A DNA stretch of 64,000 nt from Longimicrobiales bacterium (GCA_028284495.1 JANQRP010000006.1:1-64000), one strand, 5' to 3'. Positions 25,358-34,082 are shown, counted from the stretch's first letter. Notes: generated from the sequence alone by a model not told the origin. Translations and numbers: made by a program.

Positions 25358-27325
25358 ATGTCGGATCGAAACGCCCGCGCCCGCACCGCACTCCTTCCCG
25401 CCGTCCTCGCGCTCGGGGTCGTCCTCCCGGCATGCTACGCGCCGATGGTCTTCACCGAGAGCGACGCCGACCTGGTGCTGGACACCCGGGCGATCCGCGG
25501 CCCGTCGCCGGCGGAGCCCGGGGCGTTCGACGTCGGGTACCTGACCTACGGATCCGGCACCGACCGGAATCGCGGTGGGTTCGCCGATTCCGTAGCCATC
25601 GTGACCGACTCCGTGGACGGATCGGACCTGCTGACCTGGGGGGGGCAGCGGGAGTCGCGTGAGGAGTACTGGGGCTTCTCGATCGAGGGGCTGCCGCTCA
25701 ACGGGCGCGTGTGGTATCCGGACGGCGCGGCGGCCGACGCGGCGGGCCCTTTCCCGCTCGTACTGGTGGTCCACGGGAATCACTCGCCGACGGACTACTC
25801 GGATCCCGGCTACGACTACCTGGGTGAGCTGCTGGCGAGCCGCGGATACATCCTCGTCTCGCTCGACATGAACTTCATCAACGGCATCAGCCGCGAGAAC
25901 GACGGACGCGGCTGGATGATGCTCGAGCACCTGAGGGTCTGGCACGAGTTCGCGGAGGACGCCGACAACCCCTTCGCGGGGCGGGTCGACCTCTCGAACA
26001 TCGCGATTATGGGGCATTCACGCGGCGGCGAGGCGGTCACGCACGCGGCGGCCTTCAACCGCCTCGATCGATATCCGGACGACGCGAACGTGACGTTCGA
26101 CTACGGCTACGACATCCGCTCGGTGGTCGCGATCGCGCCGGTGGACGGACAGTACACGCCTTCGGGGCGCAAGGTACCCATGCGGGACGTGAACTATCTC
26201 GTCTTCCACGGTTCCCACGACGGCGACGTCACGAGCTTCCACGGTCTCCGGCCCTACGGACGCCTCGAATTCAGCCCCGGCTTCGAGGGGTTCAAGGCCG
26301 CCGTGTACATGTACCGCGCGAACCACGGACAGTGGAACTCGGTGTGGAATTCCTTCGACCGGGGGCCGCGATCGGCCCGCTCGCTGGATCTGCGCTACCT
26401 CGTACCGCCCGCCGATCAGCGGCGCATGGCCGAGATCTACGTGAGCGCGTTTCTCGGGGCCACGCTGAAGGGCGAGAAGGAGTGGCTACCGCTGTTCAGG
26501 GATCACCGGGTCGTCGGTGACTGGCTGCCGCCCACGATGTACGTGACGCGGATGGAGGCGGCGGGGAACGTCTCACTGGCGGACTTCGAGGAGGACATCG
26601 ACGTCACCACCGGAGCGGCCGAGGGGATCGAGCTCCGCGGCGACTCGCTCGCGACGTGGCGCGAGGCCACACTCGAACTCCGGAGCCGGAACCAGGCCGC
26701 CACCTCCGCCTCGCAGGAGAATCAGGCGGTCTGGCTCGCCTGGAACAACCGGATTCGTGGCGACACGACCGTCCATGGGCCGCCGGGTGTGTTCGAGATC
26801 GCGCTGCCCGACGGGTTCGCGTCGGAGCACGGAGTGGACGCGCGTGGTTCGCTCGACCTGCACCTCGCCGCGACGGAGCGACTGCCGGGGGCTCGACGGG
26901 ACCCGCGGCCGGAGGACGAGCGCGCCGAGGAAGACGAGGCGGAGCCCGCGTCGCCGGGCGCCGACGAGGGCGCCGAGGAAGAGGACGAAGGCCCACCGCC
27001 GATCGACCTGACGGTAGAGCTGGAGGACGCGCAGGGCCGGACCGCCCGGGTGCCGCTCTCCCGGTACGGCCCGGTCCGTCGCCCGCTCGAGATCCGTATC
27101 CTCCGACGTCAGGACCTGGAGGCCGGCACGGATCACTCGGAACTCGTGCTCCAGAGCTACCACCTTCCCATGAGCGACTTCATGGAGATCGCGCCGGACT
27201 TCGATCCCACCTCGGTCGTGGCCGTGCGGCTCGTCTTCGACCGGGTCGCGGCGGGCGAGGTAGTGGTGGACGACATCGCCTTCAGCCGCCTGCCGGTTGA
27301 GTTCTGGGAGGCGCGGCTGCGGTAG
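25358..27325 (+). CDS. Alpha/beta-hydrolase lipoprotein, putative secreted esterase
   Basis: A 655-residue lipoprotein. The N-terminus ALGVVLPAC provides a lipobox with Cys, so the enzyme is membrane-anchored on the outside. The hydrolase domain (about residues 110-380) has [12 protein letters not shown] for the oxyanion region, the nucleophile elbow [10 protein letters not shown], an acid in [10 protein letters not shown] and a His in [10 protein letters not shown], so a full Ser-Asp-His triad can be proposed. The C-terminal third is a beta-rich domain interrupted by an acidic, proline-containing linker ([19 protein letters not shown]). It resembles broad esterase/PET-hydrolase-like families, but the substrate is not predictable. 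A hairpin follows at 27343. Confidence 0.78.
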   Translation: MSDRNARARTALLPAVLALGVVLPACYAPMVFTESDADLVLDTRAIRGPSPAEPGAFDVGYLTYGSGTDRNRGGFADSVAIVTDSVDGSDLLTWGGQRESREEYWGFSIEGLPLNGRVWYPDGAAADAAGPFPLVLVVHGNHSPTDYSDPGYDYLGELLASRGYILVSLDMNFINGISRENDGRGWMMLEHLRVWHEFAEDADNPFAGRVDLSNIAIMGHSRGGEAVTHAAAFNRLDRYPDDANVTFDYGYDIRSVVAIAPVDGQYTPSGRKVPMRDVNYLVFHGSHDGDVTSFHGLRPYGRLEFSPGFEGFKAAVYMYRANHGQWNSVWNSFDRGPRSARSLDLRYLVPPADQRRMAEIYVSAFLGATLKGEKEWLPLFRDHRVVGDWLPPTMYVTRMEAAGNVSLADFEEDIDVTTGAAEGIELRGDSLATWREATLELRSRNQAATSASQENQAVWLAWNNRIRGDTTVHGPPGVFEIALPDGFASEHGVDARGSLDLHLAATERLPGARRDPRPEDERAEEDEAEPASPGADEGAEEEDEGPPPIDLTVELEDAQGRTARVPLSRYGPVRRPLEIRILRRQDLEAGTDHSELVLQSYHLPMSDFMEIAPDFDPTSVVAVRLVFDRVAAGEVVVDDIAFSRLPVEFWEARLR

Positions 27326-27342
27326 GGGATTTGCACACTGAG

Positions 27343-27365
27343 CAGCAAGGAAGGCCGTCTTGCTG
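27343..27365 (+). terminator. Hairpin after the esterase gene
   Basis: CAGCAAG (27343-27349), nine-base loop, CTTGCTG (27359-27365): a perfect seven-pair stem 18 bases after the stop, running into an ATATT. It may end the esterase transcript, or be part of the control region of satD. Confidence 0.45.
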
Positions 27366-27450
27366 ATATTGGGGCACGAGATCACGTGCGACGAGTGATT
27401 GCCAATATTTGTGCAAGGAGCCTCTGCTTGCTATTCTGATGGCAAGACCT
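27362..27450 (+). promoter_or_regulatory. AT-rich promoter/operator region upstream of the SatD pair
   Basis: A local drop in GC with two related ATATT-centred segments, CTTGCTGATATTGGGGCAC (from 27359) and ATTGCCAATATTTGTGCAAG. The second is bounded by TTGC and GCAA, an imperfect dyad. TTGCTATTCTGAT further on could supply a -10-like element. The downstream SatD protein ends in a helix-turn-helix, so autoregulation is a reasonable guess. Inference only. Confidence 0.35.
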
Positions 27451-27475
27451 GCGCCTCCGCCTCGTTCCGGATCCC

Positions 27476-28111
27476 ATGACCTACTACGCTCTGATCGGCG
27501 ACGTCGACGCGTCGAGGGAGGTGAGCGATCGCGCGGAGTTGCAGCGGCGAATCCGGCAATCCATCCGGTCACTGAACGCGGGCGCCGTCGCCGAGTACCT
27601 CACGGTCCCGCTCCGGCTGGTCGCGGGCGACGAGGTGCAGGGGCTCGCGACGCGGCCGCAGTACCTCCTGGAGGTGATCGTCGCCCTGTCGGATGCGATC
27701 GCGCCGGCACGCTTCTCGTGGGGGCTCGGGTGTGGCCGGCTGTCGACCGACCTCTCGACGGACATCGCCGTGCTGGACGGATCATCGTTCCACCGAGCTC
27801 GCGACGGTCTCGAGTATGCGAAGAAGCGAGGTCGGTGGTTCGAGATGCGGGGTGTCGAGGAGCCCGGACGGAGCCTGGTGAACGCGGTCATGAACCTGAT
27901 GGGTGCCATCCGGTCCGGCTGGACGGCTCGACAGAGCGACTACGTGCGTGCCGCCCGGGGTCGGACCCGGACGGAGGCGGCCGAGATGGAGGGCGTGAAC
28001 GTCTCGACCGTCAGTCGGGCGCTGCAGGCGACGTACTTCTCCGAGCTCGAGGAGGCGGAACTCGCCGCGCGGTCATTCCTGCCCGCCGTGGCCCCGCTGG
28101 AAGACGCCTGA
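27476..28111 (+). CDS. satD: SatD family protein with C-terminal helix-turn-helix
   Basis: A 211-residue protein of the SatD family, named after the Streptococcus mutans sat operon of acid tolerance. Conserved blocks are the N-terminal YALIGDVDASREV, the central RLVAGDEVQGL, and FSWGLGCGRLSTDL. The last 60 residues carry a probable DNA-binding helix-turn-helix, RTRTEAAEMEGVNVSTVSRA. SatD proteins are functionally unassigned; the GDE and GLGxG motifs recall nucleotide-cyclase-like folds, which is my inference. It is followed two bases later by a DUF3307-like membrane gene, its usual partner. Confidence 0.82.
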   Translation: MTYYALIGDVDASREVSDRAELQRRIRQSIRSLNAGAVAEYLTVPLRLVAGDEVQGLATRPQYLLEVIVALSDAIAPARFSWGLGCGRLSTDLSTDIAVLDGSSFHRARDGLEYAKKRGRWFEMRGVEEPGRSLVNAVMNLMGAIRSGWTARQSDYVRAARGRTRTEAAEMEGVNVSTVSRALQATYFSELEEAELAARSFLPAVAPLEDA

Positions 28112-28113
28112 GC

Positions 28114-28488
28114 ATGTACCTTGCGATCGTCGCCGCTGTCGTCCTCGCTGGGGGTATCCTGGCGACCTTCGTCGCGGGGGCCGCTCTCGGGGCATTCCTC
28201 GAACGATTCGAGCTGCCGCCGGAAGACGAGAGCGAACGGGGCCTCGACGGCGGCGGGTTCTGGATCGGGATCACCGAACGATCGCTCATCTATATCTTCG
28301 TGATGCTGGGCGAGCCGTCCGGCGTGGGATTCCTCGTCGCCGCGAAGTCGATCTTCCGGGTGGGTGAGTTGAGGGACGGAAAGCGCAAGCTGGCGGAGTA
28401 CATCCTGATCGGCACGCTGGCGAGCTTCACCCTCGCCGTGCTGGCAGCCGTCGCCACACAGCTCGTTCTGCGGCTGATCGGCGCCTAG
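28114..28488 (+). CDS. DUF3307-C-like membrane protein, SatD partner
   Basis: A 124-residue membrane protein with helices at about residues 3-28, 55-75 and 98-122. The middle block, GEPSGVGFLVAAKSIFR, and the following KLAEYILIGTLASF match the conserved C-terminal part of DUF3307-type proteins that pair with SatD. The N-terminal part of full-length DUF3307 proteins is missing, so this is the short form. It starts two bases after satD, so the two are co-translated. Its stop codon lies in the left arm of a large inverted repeat shared with the converging gene. Confidence 0.72.
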   Translation: MYLAIVAAVVLAGGILATFVAGAALGAFLERFELPPEDESERGLDGGGFWIGITERSLIYIFVMLGEPSGVGFLVAAKSIFRVGELRDGKRKLAEYILIGTLASFTLAVLAAVATQLVLRLIGA

Positions 28489-28550
28489 TGTGGTGTCGGT
28501 GGATGCAGGGGACGCCGGATGGCAGCAGGACTTCTGCGACACCCCACTAG
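28485..28550. terminator. Inverted repeat containing both stop codons of convergent genes
   Basis: CTAGTGTGGTGTCG (28485-28498) and CGACACCCCACTAG (28537-28550) are reverse complements at 13 of 14 positions, with a 38-base spacer. The left arm holds the TAG of the DUF3307-like gene, the right arm holds the TAG of the PorV-like gene. It can fold on either strand and is likely a bidirectional terminator. Confidence 0.55.
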
Positions 28551-29470
28551 CGCCAGCCGACCGTGACGACGTGGACGCCCGTCCCGTCGACGTCGCGCCA
28601 GGCCCAGTCGATCACGATTTCGTCGCCCCGGAACGTTCCGCCGAGCGTCAGCGGTGAGGCGTCGCCCTCGGGCACGCTCTGTCCCCCGATCCGCACGATG
28701 AAGGTGCGCCCCTGGACCGGGTAGTACCCGAGCTCCACACCGCCCCCGACGACCACCTCGTCGTCGTCGCGCACACCGACACGGCCCGCGAACCCGAGGT
28801 CGAGCGGGCCGATCTGGCGGCCGTAGGCGCCGGCCGCGAGTTCGTACCTCGCGGGCAGTGACGTCTCCGACGGAAGGTCGAGGTCCGCGCCCAGATTCCG
28901 GGCGCTCAGAGCGATATCGACGGGGCCGATCCCTCGACCCACGCCGACGTCGAACGCGAGACCCCGGTCCCGGCCTGTGTCCACCCGCTCGGAGACGAGC
29001 GTCGCGGTGGCGCCGAGTTCGAGGCCGAGGAGGTCGAAGGGAACGTCGCGCCGGTAGCCCACCGTCCCCGCGATGGTGGACCGGCCGGTCGGGCCCTCCG
29101 CGATCAGCTCCTCGAGCCCGCCCTCGCCACTCGCCGGAACGGAGCCGCTCCACTCCGCGCCGCGAACGCCGAACCCGACCGTACCGCCGAACGCACCGAC
29201 ACCAGTGGACAGCGATGCGACCGTTGCGCCCCCGTCGACAGCCCAGGCGGAGACCCGGAAGCCGCCGACGCCGAGGAACGCCGGATGCGCGAACAGGTGG
29301 TCCGGGTCCGACACGCCGAGCTGCGCCGCTCCGCCGAGCCCTGCGGCCCTCGCCCCCGGCGGAAGCTCGAGCAGCGGCCCGGCCCGGCCCGGGGTCTGCC
29401 CACGGACCGGAGTGGCCTCGATCGGCAGGAGAGCGGCGATGAGCAGAACTGGAGGGAGGAGCCGTCGCAT
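28547..29470 (-). CDS. PorV/PorQ-like outer-membrane beta-barrel protein
   Basis: A 307-residue outer-membrane barrel. ATG 29470 gives a signal peptide (MRRLLPPVLLIAALLP, cut near VRGQ). The mature N-terminus LPPGARAAGLGGAAQLGVSD is the hallmark of the PorV/PorQ (UPF0164-like) family, followed by regularly alternating beta strands ending in HVVTVGWR. In Bacteroidetes, PorV-type proteins take part in type IX secretion and outer-membrane export; in other phyla they are common but unassigned. No other type IX gene is visible in the window. The gene converges with the SatD pair. Confidence 0.78.
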   Translation of the reverse strand: MRRLLPPVLLIAALLPIEATPVRGQTPGRAGPLLELPPGARAAGLGGAAQLGVSDPDHLFAHPAFLGVGGFRVSAWAVDGGATVASLSTGVGAFGGTVGFGVRGAEWSGSVPASGEGGLEELIAEGPTGRSTIAGTVGYRRDVPFDLLGLELGATATLVSERVDTGRDRGLAFDVGVGRGIGPVDIALSARNLGADLDLPSETSLPARYELAAGAYGRQIGPLDLGFAGRVGVRDDDEVVVGGGVELGYYPVQGRTFIVRIGGQSVPEGDASPLTLGGTFRGDEIVIDWAWRDVDGTGVHVVTVGWR

Positions 29471-29517
29471 GACCGGTCGTGTCGGAGTGATCGAGGCGGG
29501 TTCGGCCCGGAGGATAG

Positions 29518-29745
29518 TCACCCGGAGGGCCCGGCGCGACGATCCAGCGAGCCCGACTTGCCGCAGCCGGGGCAGTGTACGCGGACACGCGAGCGCACGT
29601 ACGCGACGTTCGGTGCCGGCCCGACCCGCCTGACCACCAGGCTCCGACCGCACGCGGGGCAGGGCACGCCGGCGCCGTGCTCCGCCTGTGTGAGTCGTTT
29701 GCGGAGCGTACGGACCTCGTCGGGAGTGAAGGGTGTGACTCGCAT
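29518..29745 (-). CDS. Small double-CPxCG zinc-ribbon protein
   Basis: A 75-residue basic protein with two zinc-knuckle pairs, [10 protein letters not shown] and [10 protein letters not shown], that would coordinate one zinc. The N-terminus [17 protein letters not shown] is a short amphipathic helix. Nothing else identifies its role. It lies between the PorV-like gene on the same strand and infA, which is divergent. Confidence 0.6.
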   Translation of the reverse strand: MRVTPFTPDEVRTLRKRLTQAEHGAGVPCPACGRSLVVRRVGPAPNVAYVRSRVRVHCPGCGKSGSLDRRAGPSG

Positions 29746-29880
29746 CGGGTTGGGGCCCGGGTCGGCCGGGCTGCGTCGAAGTGGTGCGGGGGGGCTGCCG
29801 ATTCCGATGCTGTACGGAGACCGGCCGCCCGGCTAGGTTTTTGGGCCTGGATTCACCACCCACAGGAACGGAACGAACGC

Positions 29881-30099
29881 GTGGCGAAGGAAGAGAACAT
29901 CGAAATCGAGGGCACCGTGAGCGAGGTGCTGCCGAACGCGACTTTTCGCGTCGAGCTCGAGAATGGACACGAGGTGCTCGCCCATCTCTCGGGCAAGATG
30001 CGCCAGAACTACATCCGCGTGCTGGAGGGCGATCGCGTGAAGTGCGAGCTCTCTCCGTACGATCTCAGCCGGGGCCGGGTCACCTACCGCTACAAGTAG
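29881..30099 (+). CDS. infA: Translation initiation factor IF-1
   Basis: A 72-residue S1-fold protein, complete for the family. It binds the A site of the 30S subunit with IF-2 and IF-3 during initiation. The sequence [36 protein letters not shown] and C-terminal GRVTYRYK are diagnostic. Start is GTG 29881, immediately before MAKEEN. It stands apart from a ribosomal operon, which is common for infA. A short hairpin follows at 30107. Confidence 0.98.
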   Translation: MAKEENIEIEGTVSEVLPNATFRVELENGHEVLAHLSGKMRQNYIRVLEGDRVKCELSPYDLSRGRVTYRYK

Positions 30100-30106
30100 G
30101 GAATGA

Positions 30107-30124
30107 GGCCGGACGTACCCGGCC
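30107..30124 (+). terminator. Short hairpin after infA
   Basis: GGCCGG (30107-30112), loop ACGTAC, CCGGCC (30119-30124), starting seven bases past the infA stop. Six pairs, no U-run; a modest terminator candidate. Confidence 0.4.
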
Positions 30125-30197
30125 GACTGAAACCCCGGCGCACGCCCTGCCGTAGGGCCGGGTGTACGGAAGGATCCCCAATCAAACGGCTGAGCTC

Positions 30198-30404
30198 ATG
30201 AAGATGCAGAGATACGGGATGATGGCGGCGGGCGGCGTGCTCGCGCTCTTCGCGCTGAAGTTCCTGGCGGCGTTCGTGCTGCCTGCGCTCGCGGTTCTAT
30301 TCGGACTGGTCATGACCGTGGGCAAGTTCGCCCTGATCGCGGCCGTGATCTGGTTCGTGTTCACGCTGTTCCGCGGCCGGAAGTCGCGCAGCGCCGAGGC
30401 CTGA
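30198..30404 (+). CDS. Small two-helix membrane protein
   Basis: A 68-residue protein with one long hydrophobic stretch that can form two helices (about residues 9-33 and 35-56), a Met/Lys-rich start (MKMQRYGMM) and a basic tail (FRGRKSRSAEA). ATG 30198 is preferred over an upstream in-frame start. No family recognised. It follows infA by about 100 bp and converges on the K+ channel gene with five bases between stops. Confidence 0.6.
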   Translation: MKMQRYGMMAAGGVLALFALKFLAAFVLPALAVLFGLVMTVGKFALIAAVIWFVFTLFRGRKSRSAEA

Positions 30405-30409
30405 CGCCG

Positions 30410-31429
30410 TCAGGTCGCTCCGCCGATGTACTCGCGGAGCCGGTTCACCTGCCGGGGTTCGCCCAGCACCACCAGCTCGTCCCCCGCCTCGATGCGGGTC
30501 GACGGCACCGGATTGAACTGGAAGTCACCGCCTTCTCCGCCGCGCCGGAGGGCGATCACGATGAGGCCCGTCTCCTGAGGGATGCGGGCCTCTTCCAGTG
30601 TGGTACCCGCCACGGCGTCGCCCTCGTTCACGCGCATCTGCTCGACGCGCAGCGCGTGGTCCGAGGATCGCGTGGCGACCTCGAGGAAGGACACGACGGT
30701 CGGCCGGAGCAGCATCGATGCCATGCGGATGCCTCCCGAGATCTCGGGGCTCACCACGTGCGTCGCGCCAGCGCGGAACAGCTTGTCCCGCGTTTCCTCC
30801 TGTGACGCCCGGGCGACGATCGCCAGCTCGGGGTTGAGGTCCCGCGCCGACAGGCACACGAAGAGGTTGTCGGTGTCCTGGCTCAGACTCGCCACCAGGC
30901 CGCGGGCACGGTGGATTCCGGCCGCCTCCAGTTCGGCGTCGCGCGTGGCATCGCCCTCGATCATCAGCGCGTCGGGGAGTTCCTTCCGCAGCCGGGCGAT
31001 CCGGGCCGCACGCTGCTCGATGACGACCCAGGTCGCCCCCGAATTCTCAAGCTCGCGCACGACCTCGGTGCCGGTGCGGCCGACCCCGCAGACGATCATG
31101 TGGCCGCTCAGGTCGTCGATCTGTTTCGTCATTCGTCGGCTCCGGAGGACCTGTGTGAGGTCGAGCTCGATCAGGAAGGCGGCGACGAGGGCGAACCACG
31201 CGCCCATCCAGCTTATGCCCATGACGAGCACCGCCACCGTATAGCTGCGTCCCGCGCCGGACAGGGGGAACACCTCCTGATAGCCGACCGCGGTCAGCGT
31301 GATGACCGTCATGTAGAGAGCATCGCCGTACGACACGCCTTCGATGACCACGTATCCGGTCGCCCCGACGAGTGCCAGGACCACGAAGCAGGCGAGAGCC
31401 GCGAGAGCTCGTCGCTGGAAGATGCCCAT
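30410..31429 (-). CDS. TrkA-type potassium channel with RCK domain
   Basis: A 339-residue two-helix K+ channel protein. Residues about 7-30 and 60-85 are membrane helices, with a pore loop between them carrying the selectivity segment VITLTAVGYQE, a TVGYG variant. A cytoplasmic RCK/TrkA-N domain follows (GHMIVCGVGRTGTEVV), with the typical dinucleotide-binding Gly pattern and downstream VVIEQRAARIARLRKE and MIEGDATRD, then a TrkA-C domain (about 255-335). ATG 31429 is preferred; a GTG 36 bases upstream overlaps the previous gene. It imports or releases K+ under ligand control. It follows the degenerate helicase gene by 13 bp on the same strand. Confidence 0.9.
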   Translation of the reverse strand: MGIFQRRALAALACFVVLALVGATGYVVIEGVSYGDALYMTVITLTAVGYQEVFPLSGAGRSYTVAVLVMGISWMGAWFALVAAFLIELDLTQVLRSRRMTKQIDDLSGHMIVCGVGRTGTEVVRELENSGATWVVIEQRAARIARLRKELPDALMIEGDATRDAELEAAGIHRARGLVASLSQDTDNLFVCLSARDLNPELAIVARASQEETRDKLFRAGATHVVSPEISGGIRMASMLLRPTVVSFLEVATRSSDHALRVEQMRVNEGDAVAGTTLEEARIPQETGLIVIALRRGGEGGDFQFNPVPSTRIEAGDELVVLGEPRQVNRLREYIGGAT

Positions 31430-31442
31430 GCCGGAAGGTTGG

Positions 31443-33035
31443 CTACCCCCGGGGTCGACGGCCACCCCGCGGCGGACCTGCCGAGCGTCCTCCGCCCCGT
31501 TCCGACCGATCCAGGTCCACCCGCACGCTCCGGCCGCGAATGGTCGTACCGTTCATCGAGGAGATCACCCGGTCGACCTTGTCGCTCGCGATCTCGACGC
31601 GGGAGAAGTTCTCGCGGAGGTCGATCTTTCCGATCGAGTCGCTTTCGATGCCGGTCTCGCCGAGGATTGCACCCACGAGGTCTCCGACGCGCATGCCGTC
31701 GCGGGAGCCGAGACTCACGAACAGCTTCGTGAAGCCGTCGGCAACGCCCATCGTGCCCGCGCCGGACGCGGCGCCCGCGGTCGCGGGTCGGCCCGCCGCG
31801 TCACGCACCGCCGATCCGGCCCGGAGGGTCGCCCGCGACGCCGGTCGGCGTCGGAGCAGTGCGACCGCGGCAGCTGCGACCCGCGCCGCGCCGAAGCGCT
31901 GGAACGCCGGCTCGAGCAGTGCCAGGTAGGCCGCGGTGTCCTGCTCCTCGATCGCCTCCGCGAGGGACGCGATCGTGTCGTCGATCCCGGAGCCCGGCTC
32001 CGGCGGCGCGTCCGCCGGGATCAGGTCGTAGCCGGCCCGACGGGCGATGGCTCCCAGGTGCGCGACTTCCCGCGGCCTCGTCAGCACGACGCCCCGGCTG
32101 CCCGAATGCCGCCGGTCGAGCTCGTCCTCGTCGGCGGGCACGTCGTGGCTGAGCGAGACCCACGAGCCCTCGACCGCGCGGAGATCGTCCCGCGCCGCGA
32201 GCGCGTCCACGACCAGCCACACGGGCACGTCGGGGTCGGCGGGCCGTCCTGCCGCGATGCCGTGGACGAAGAGCCGATCGCCGAGGTCGGCCGCGGCGTC
32301 CTCGCTGCGGGTGAACACCGCGACGTGATCGGACTCCGCCAGTCGGCGGGCGATCTCGCGTACCGCGGCGACGTCGCGATCCCCGACCACCTCGACCACC
32401 TCGAGCGAGCCACGGTCGATGCCCGACGCCTCGGTCCCTCCGGCCGGTCGCGGCGGAATGTGGACGGCCTTCTTCATGTGCCGCTCCACGAACCCCTCGA
32501 CCGCTTCTCCCAGAGGAAGCGCGACGAGCACCCTGTGCACCTCGGTGTCGAGCGCCTCGAGTACGCGGGTTGCGGGCGCGAGTGCCTCGCTCGTCGTTCC
32601 CGCGTCGACGACCACCGTGCGGACCTCGTCCAGCGCCAGGCCGCTGCGGGCGACCCGCGCCGCAGCGTCCTCCGCCGAAAGGACCTGCACATGCGCGAGC
32701 TCGGGGAGGACCCACTGCTCGCCCTCGCCGACGACCCGGAGCCCCGCCGCTGCCGCGAGCCGTCCCACCGACTCGGCGAGAGCGTCCGCCATCGCCGGGG
32801 AACGCACGAGCACCAGGACCCGCCCCGGAACGGCATCCTCCATGGCACCGGCGAGCGCCGGAGCCGCCCAGGCCCACAGAGTACCCGCTCCCGGCCCCGC
32901 CGCGAGCACGACGGGGTTCCCGCGAAGGATCACCGGAATCGCGTCCGCCTGGAGGCGGGTCGGCTCCTCCGCCCCCTCGGCGAGCAGCCCCTCGACGAGT
33001 TCGATCGGGAGGCCCAGGTCCTCGAAGGTCGTCAT
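31443..33035 (-). CDS. Degenerate DEAD-box helicase with intact DbpA RNA-binding domain
   Basis: A 530-residue protein built like a DEAD-box RNA helicase but without its ATPase motifs. The Q motif survives (TFEDLGLP and EEPTRLQADAIP). Motif I has become AAGPGAGT (residues 45-52), losing the essential Lys, and motif II has become DAGT (144-147) in place of DEAD. SAT and the HRxGRTxR motif are not recognisable. The C-terminal region (about 435-510) is a normal DbpA RNA-binding domain (TKLFVSLGSRDGMRVGDLVG, SIGKIDLRENFSRVEIA), with a Gly/Arg tail. It probably binds structured RNA, possibly 23S rRNA as in DbpA, without unwinding it. It overlaps the next small gene by four bases. Confidence 0.82.
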   Translation of the reverse strand: MTTFEDLGLPIELVEGLLAEGAEEPTRLQADAIPVILRGNPVVLAAGPGAGTLWAWAAPALAGAMEDAVPGRVLVLVRSPAMADALAESVGRLAAAAGLRVVGEGEQWVLPELAHVQVLSAEDAAARVARSGLALDEVRTVVVDAGTTSEALAPATRVLEALDTEVHRVLVALPLGEAVEGFVERHMKKAVHIPPRPAGGTEASGIDRGSLEVVEVVGDRDVAAVREIARRLAESDHVAVFTRSEDAAADLGDRLFVHGIAAGRPADPDVPVWLVVDALAARDDLRAVEGSWVSLSHDVPADEDELDRRHSGSRGVVLTRPREVAHLGAIARRAGYDLIPADAPPEPGSGIDDTIASLAEAIEEQDTAAYLALLEPAFQRFGAARVAAAAVALLRRRPASRATLRAGSAVRDAAGRPATAGAASGAGTMGVADGFTKLFVSLGSRDGMRVGDLVGAILGETGIESDSIGKIDLRENFSRVEIASDKVDRVISSMNGTTIRGRSVRVDLDRSERGGGRSAGPPRGGRRPRG

Positions 33036-33346
33036 GCCCCCGCCCCGGGTGACTCGCCCGGGCCGGGTCCACCCGCGTCACCGGGCTCGTAGGGCAGACG
33101 GTTGAGGAACTTCTGGACCTCGTAGTCGAGCCGTGAGGTGCGGAGCTGGTCGGTCTGCGCCACGACGTCCGTGTAGGGCCCGTGTCGGTGAACCGTCAGC
33201 GTGAGAGAGCCCTCGGCACCGGAGAAGCTGGCGGAGTGACCGGACGACTTCGTCCTGGAGATGCCGACCATGTCGGGGAGAAGGGCGTCGGCCTTCTCGA
33301 AGACCTCCGACGGGGCGAGTGCGGTCTTTCTCTGGTATCCGGCCAT
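33032..33346 (-). CDS. Conserved small protein coupled to the degenerate helicase
   Basis: A 104-residue protein of no recognised family. Start at ATG 33346 (MAGYQRKTALAPSEVFEKAD). It has a mixed alpha/beta body (GSLTLTVHRHGPYTDVVAQT) and a Pro/Gly-rich tail (PGDAGGPGPGESPGAGA). Its TGA overlaps the ATG of the degenerate helicase (ATGA), so the two are translated together and may function together in RNA metabolism; that last point is inference. Confidence 0.6.
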   Translation of the reverse strand: MAGYQRKTALAPSEVFEKADALLPDMVGISRTKSSGHSASFSGAEGSLTLTVHRHGPYTDVVAQTDQLRTSRLDYEVQKFLNRLPYEPGDAGGPGPGESPGAGA

Positions 33347-33377
33347 GATGACGTGCCTCAGGTTCGTCTCGTTCGCT

Positions 33378-33968
33378 CTACCCGGGCGTGGACTCCAGCC
33401 ACGCGCGGATCTCGTCCGTCGTCCGGACACCCTTCAGCGGGCGACCGGCATGCACCAGCGTCGGAACTCCGACCACACCCCGGGACTCGGCCAGCTCGCG
33501 CAGGCGGGCGACCTCGTCCGTATATCGATCAACGTCCAGCACCGCGCGCGCCTCCGAGCGGTCGAGGCCGGCGTCCACGGCGATATCGACCAGGACATCC
33601 ACACGGCCCACGTCCCGTCCCTCGACGAGCGCGGCGTGAAAGATGGCGGAATCGACCCCGGCGCGGGAGTCCCGTGCCGCGGCGTGGATTGCCAGTTCGT
33701 GCGCCTTCCGGGTGTGGGGCAGCGTGACCGGTGGCTGGTAGTCCGCGAGTTCGTCCGCCGCCACCTCCCGGATCGACGCCACGTACCGCAGCCACACGTC
33801 GGACGTCGGGTCCAGCCGCGGCATCGAAGGCGTGCGCACCTCGCGACCACGTACGCGCACGACGTGGTCCTCGAAGTCGCCGCCGGGTGCGGTCGCGGCG
33901 CGGAGCCTCCGGTACACGACCCACGACGCGGGGTCCACGTAGTCCAGCCAGATTTCGATGTCGCGCAT
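33378..33968 (-). CDS. DsbA/FrnE-like thioredoxin-fold protein without CxxC
   Basis: A 196-residue protein of the DsbA-like FrnE family. The N-terminus IWLDYVDPASWVVYRRLR aligns with the family's Y-x-D-x-x-C-P-W-C region, but both cysteines are gone (ASWV). The rest keeps the family layout, including the helical insertion (PHTRKAHELAIHAA, FHAALVEGRDVGRVDVL) and the cis-Pro loop GVVGVPTLVHAGRPLKG. It therefore should not be a disulfide oxidoreductase; a glutathione-type isomerase role or binding role is possible. No signal peptide. Divergent from the aminotransferase at 34083. Confidence 0.8.
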   Translation of the reverse strand: MRDIEIWLDYVDPASWVVYRRLRAATAPGGDFEDHVVRVRGREVRTPSMPRLDPTSDVWLRYVASIREVAADELADYQPPVTLPHTRKAHELAIHAAARDSRAGVDSAIFHAALVEGRDVGRVDVLVDIAVDAGLDRSEARAVLDVDRYTDEVARLRELAESRGVVGVPTLVHAGRPLKGVRTTDEIRAWLESTPG

Positions 33969-34082
33969 TGCGAAAGTTGTCGTGTCGTCCGGAACGGGAT
34001 CAACGGCGCCCGGGTTGATCCCGGTCGCCGGGACAGCCGATATTGCGGCCCCCCGAGCCCTCCCCGCACCTCCCGGACCCCG

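Noticed and set aside
28547..29470. Evidence for a type IX secretion locus
   Set aside because: Only a PorV-like barrel is present; no other Por/Gld genes or T9SS C-terminal signals were noticed, so the system cannot be claimed.
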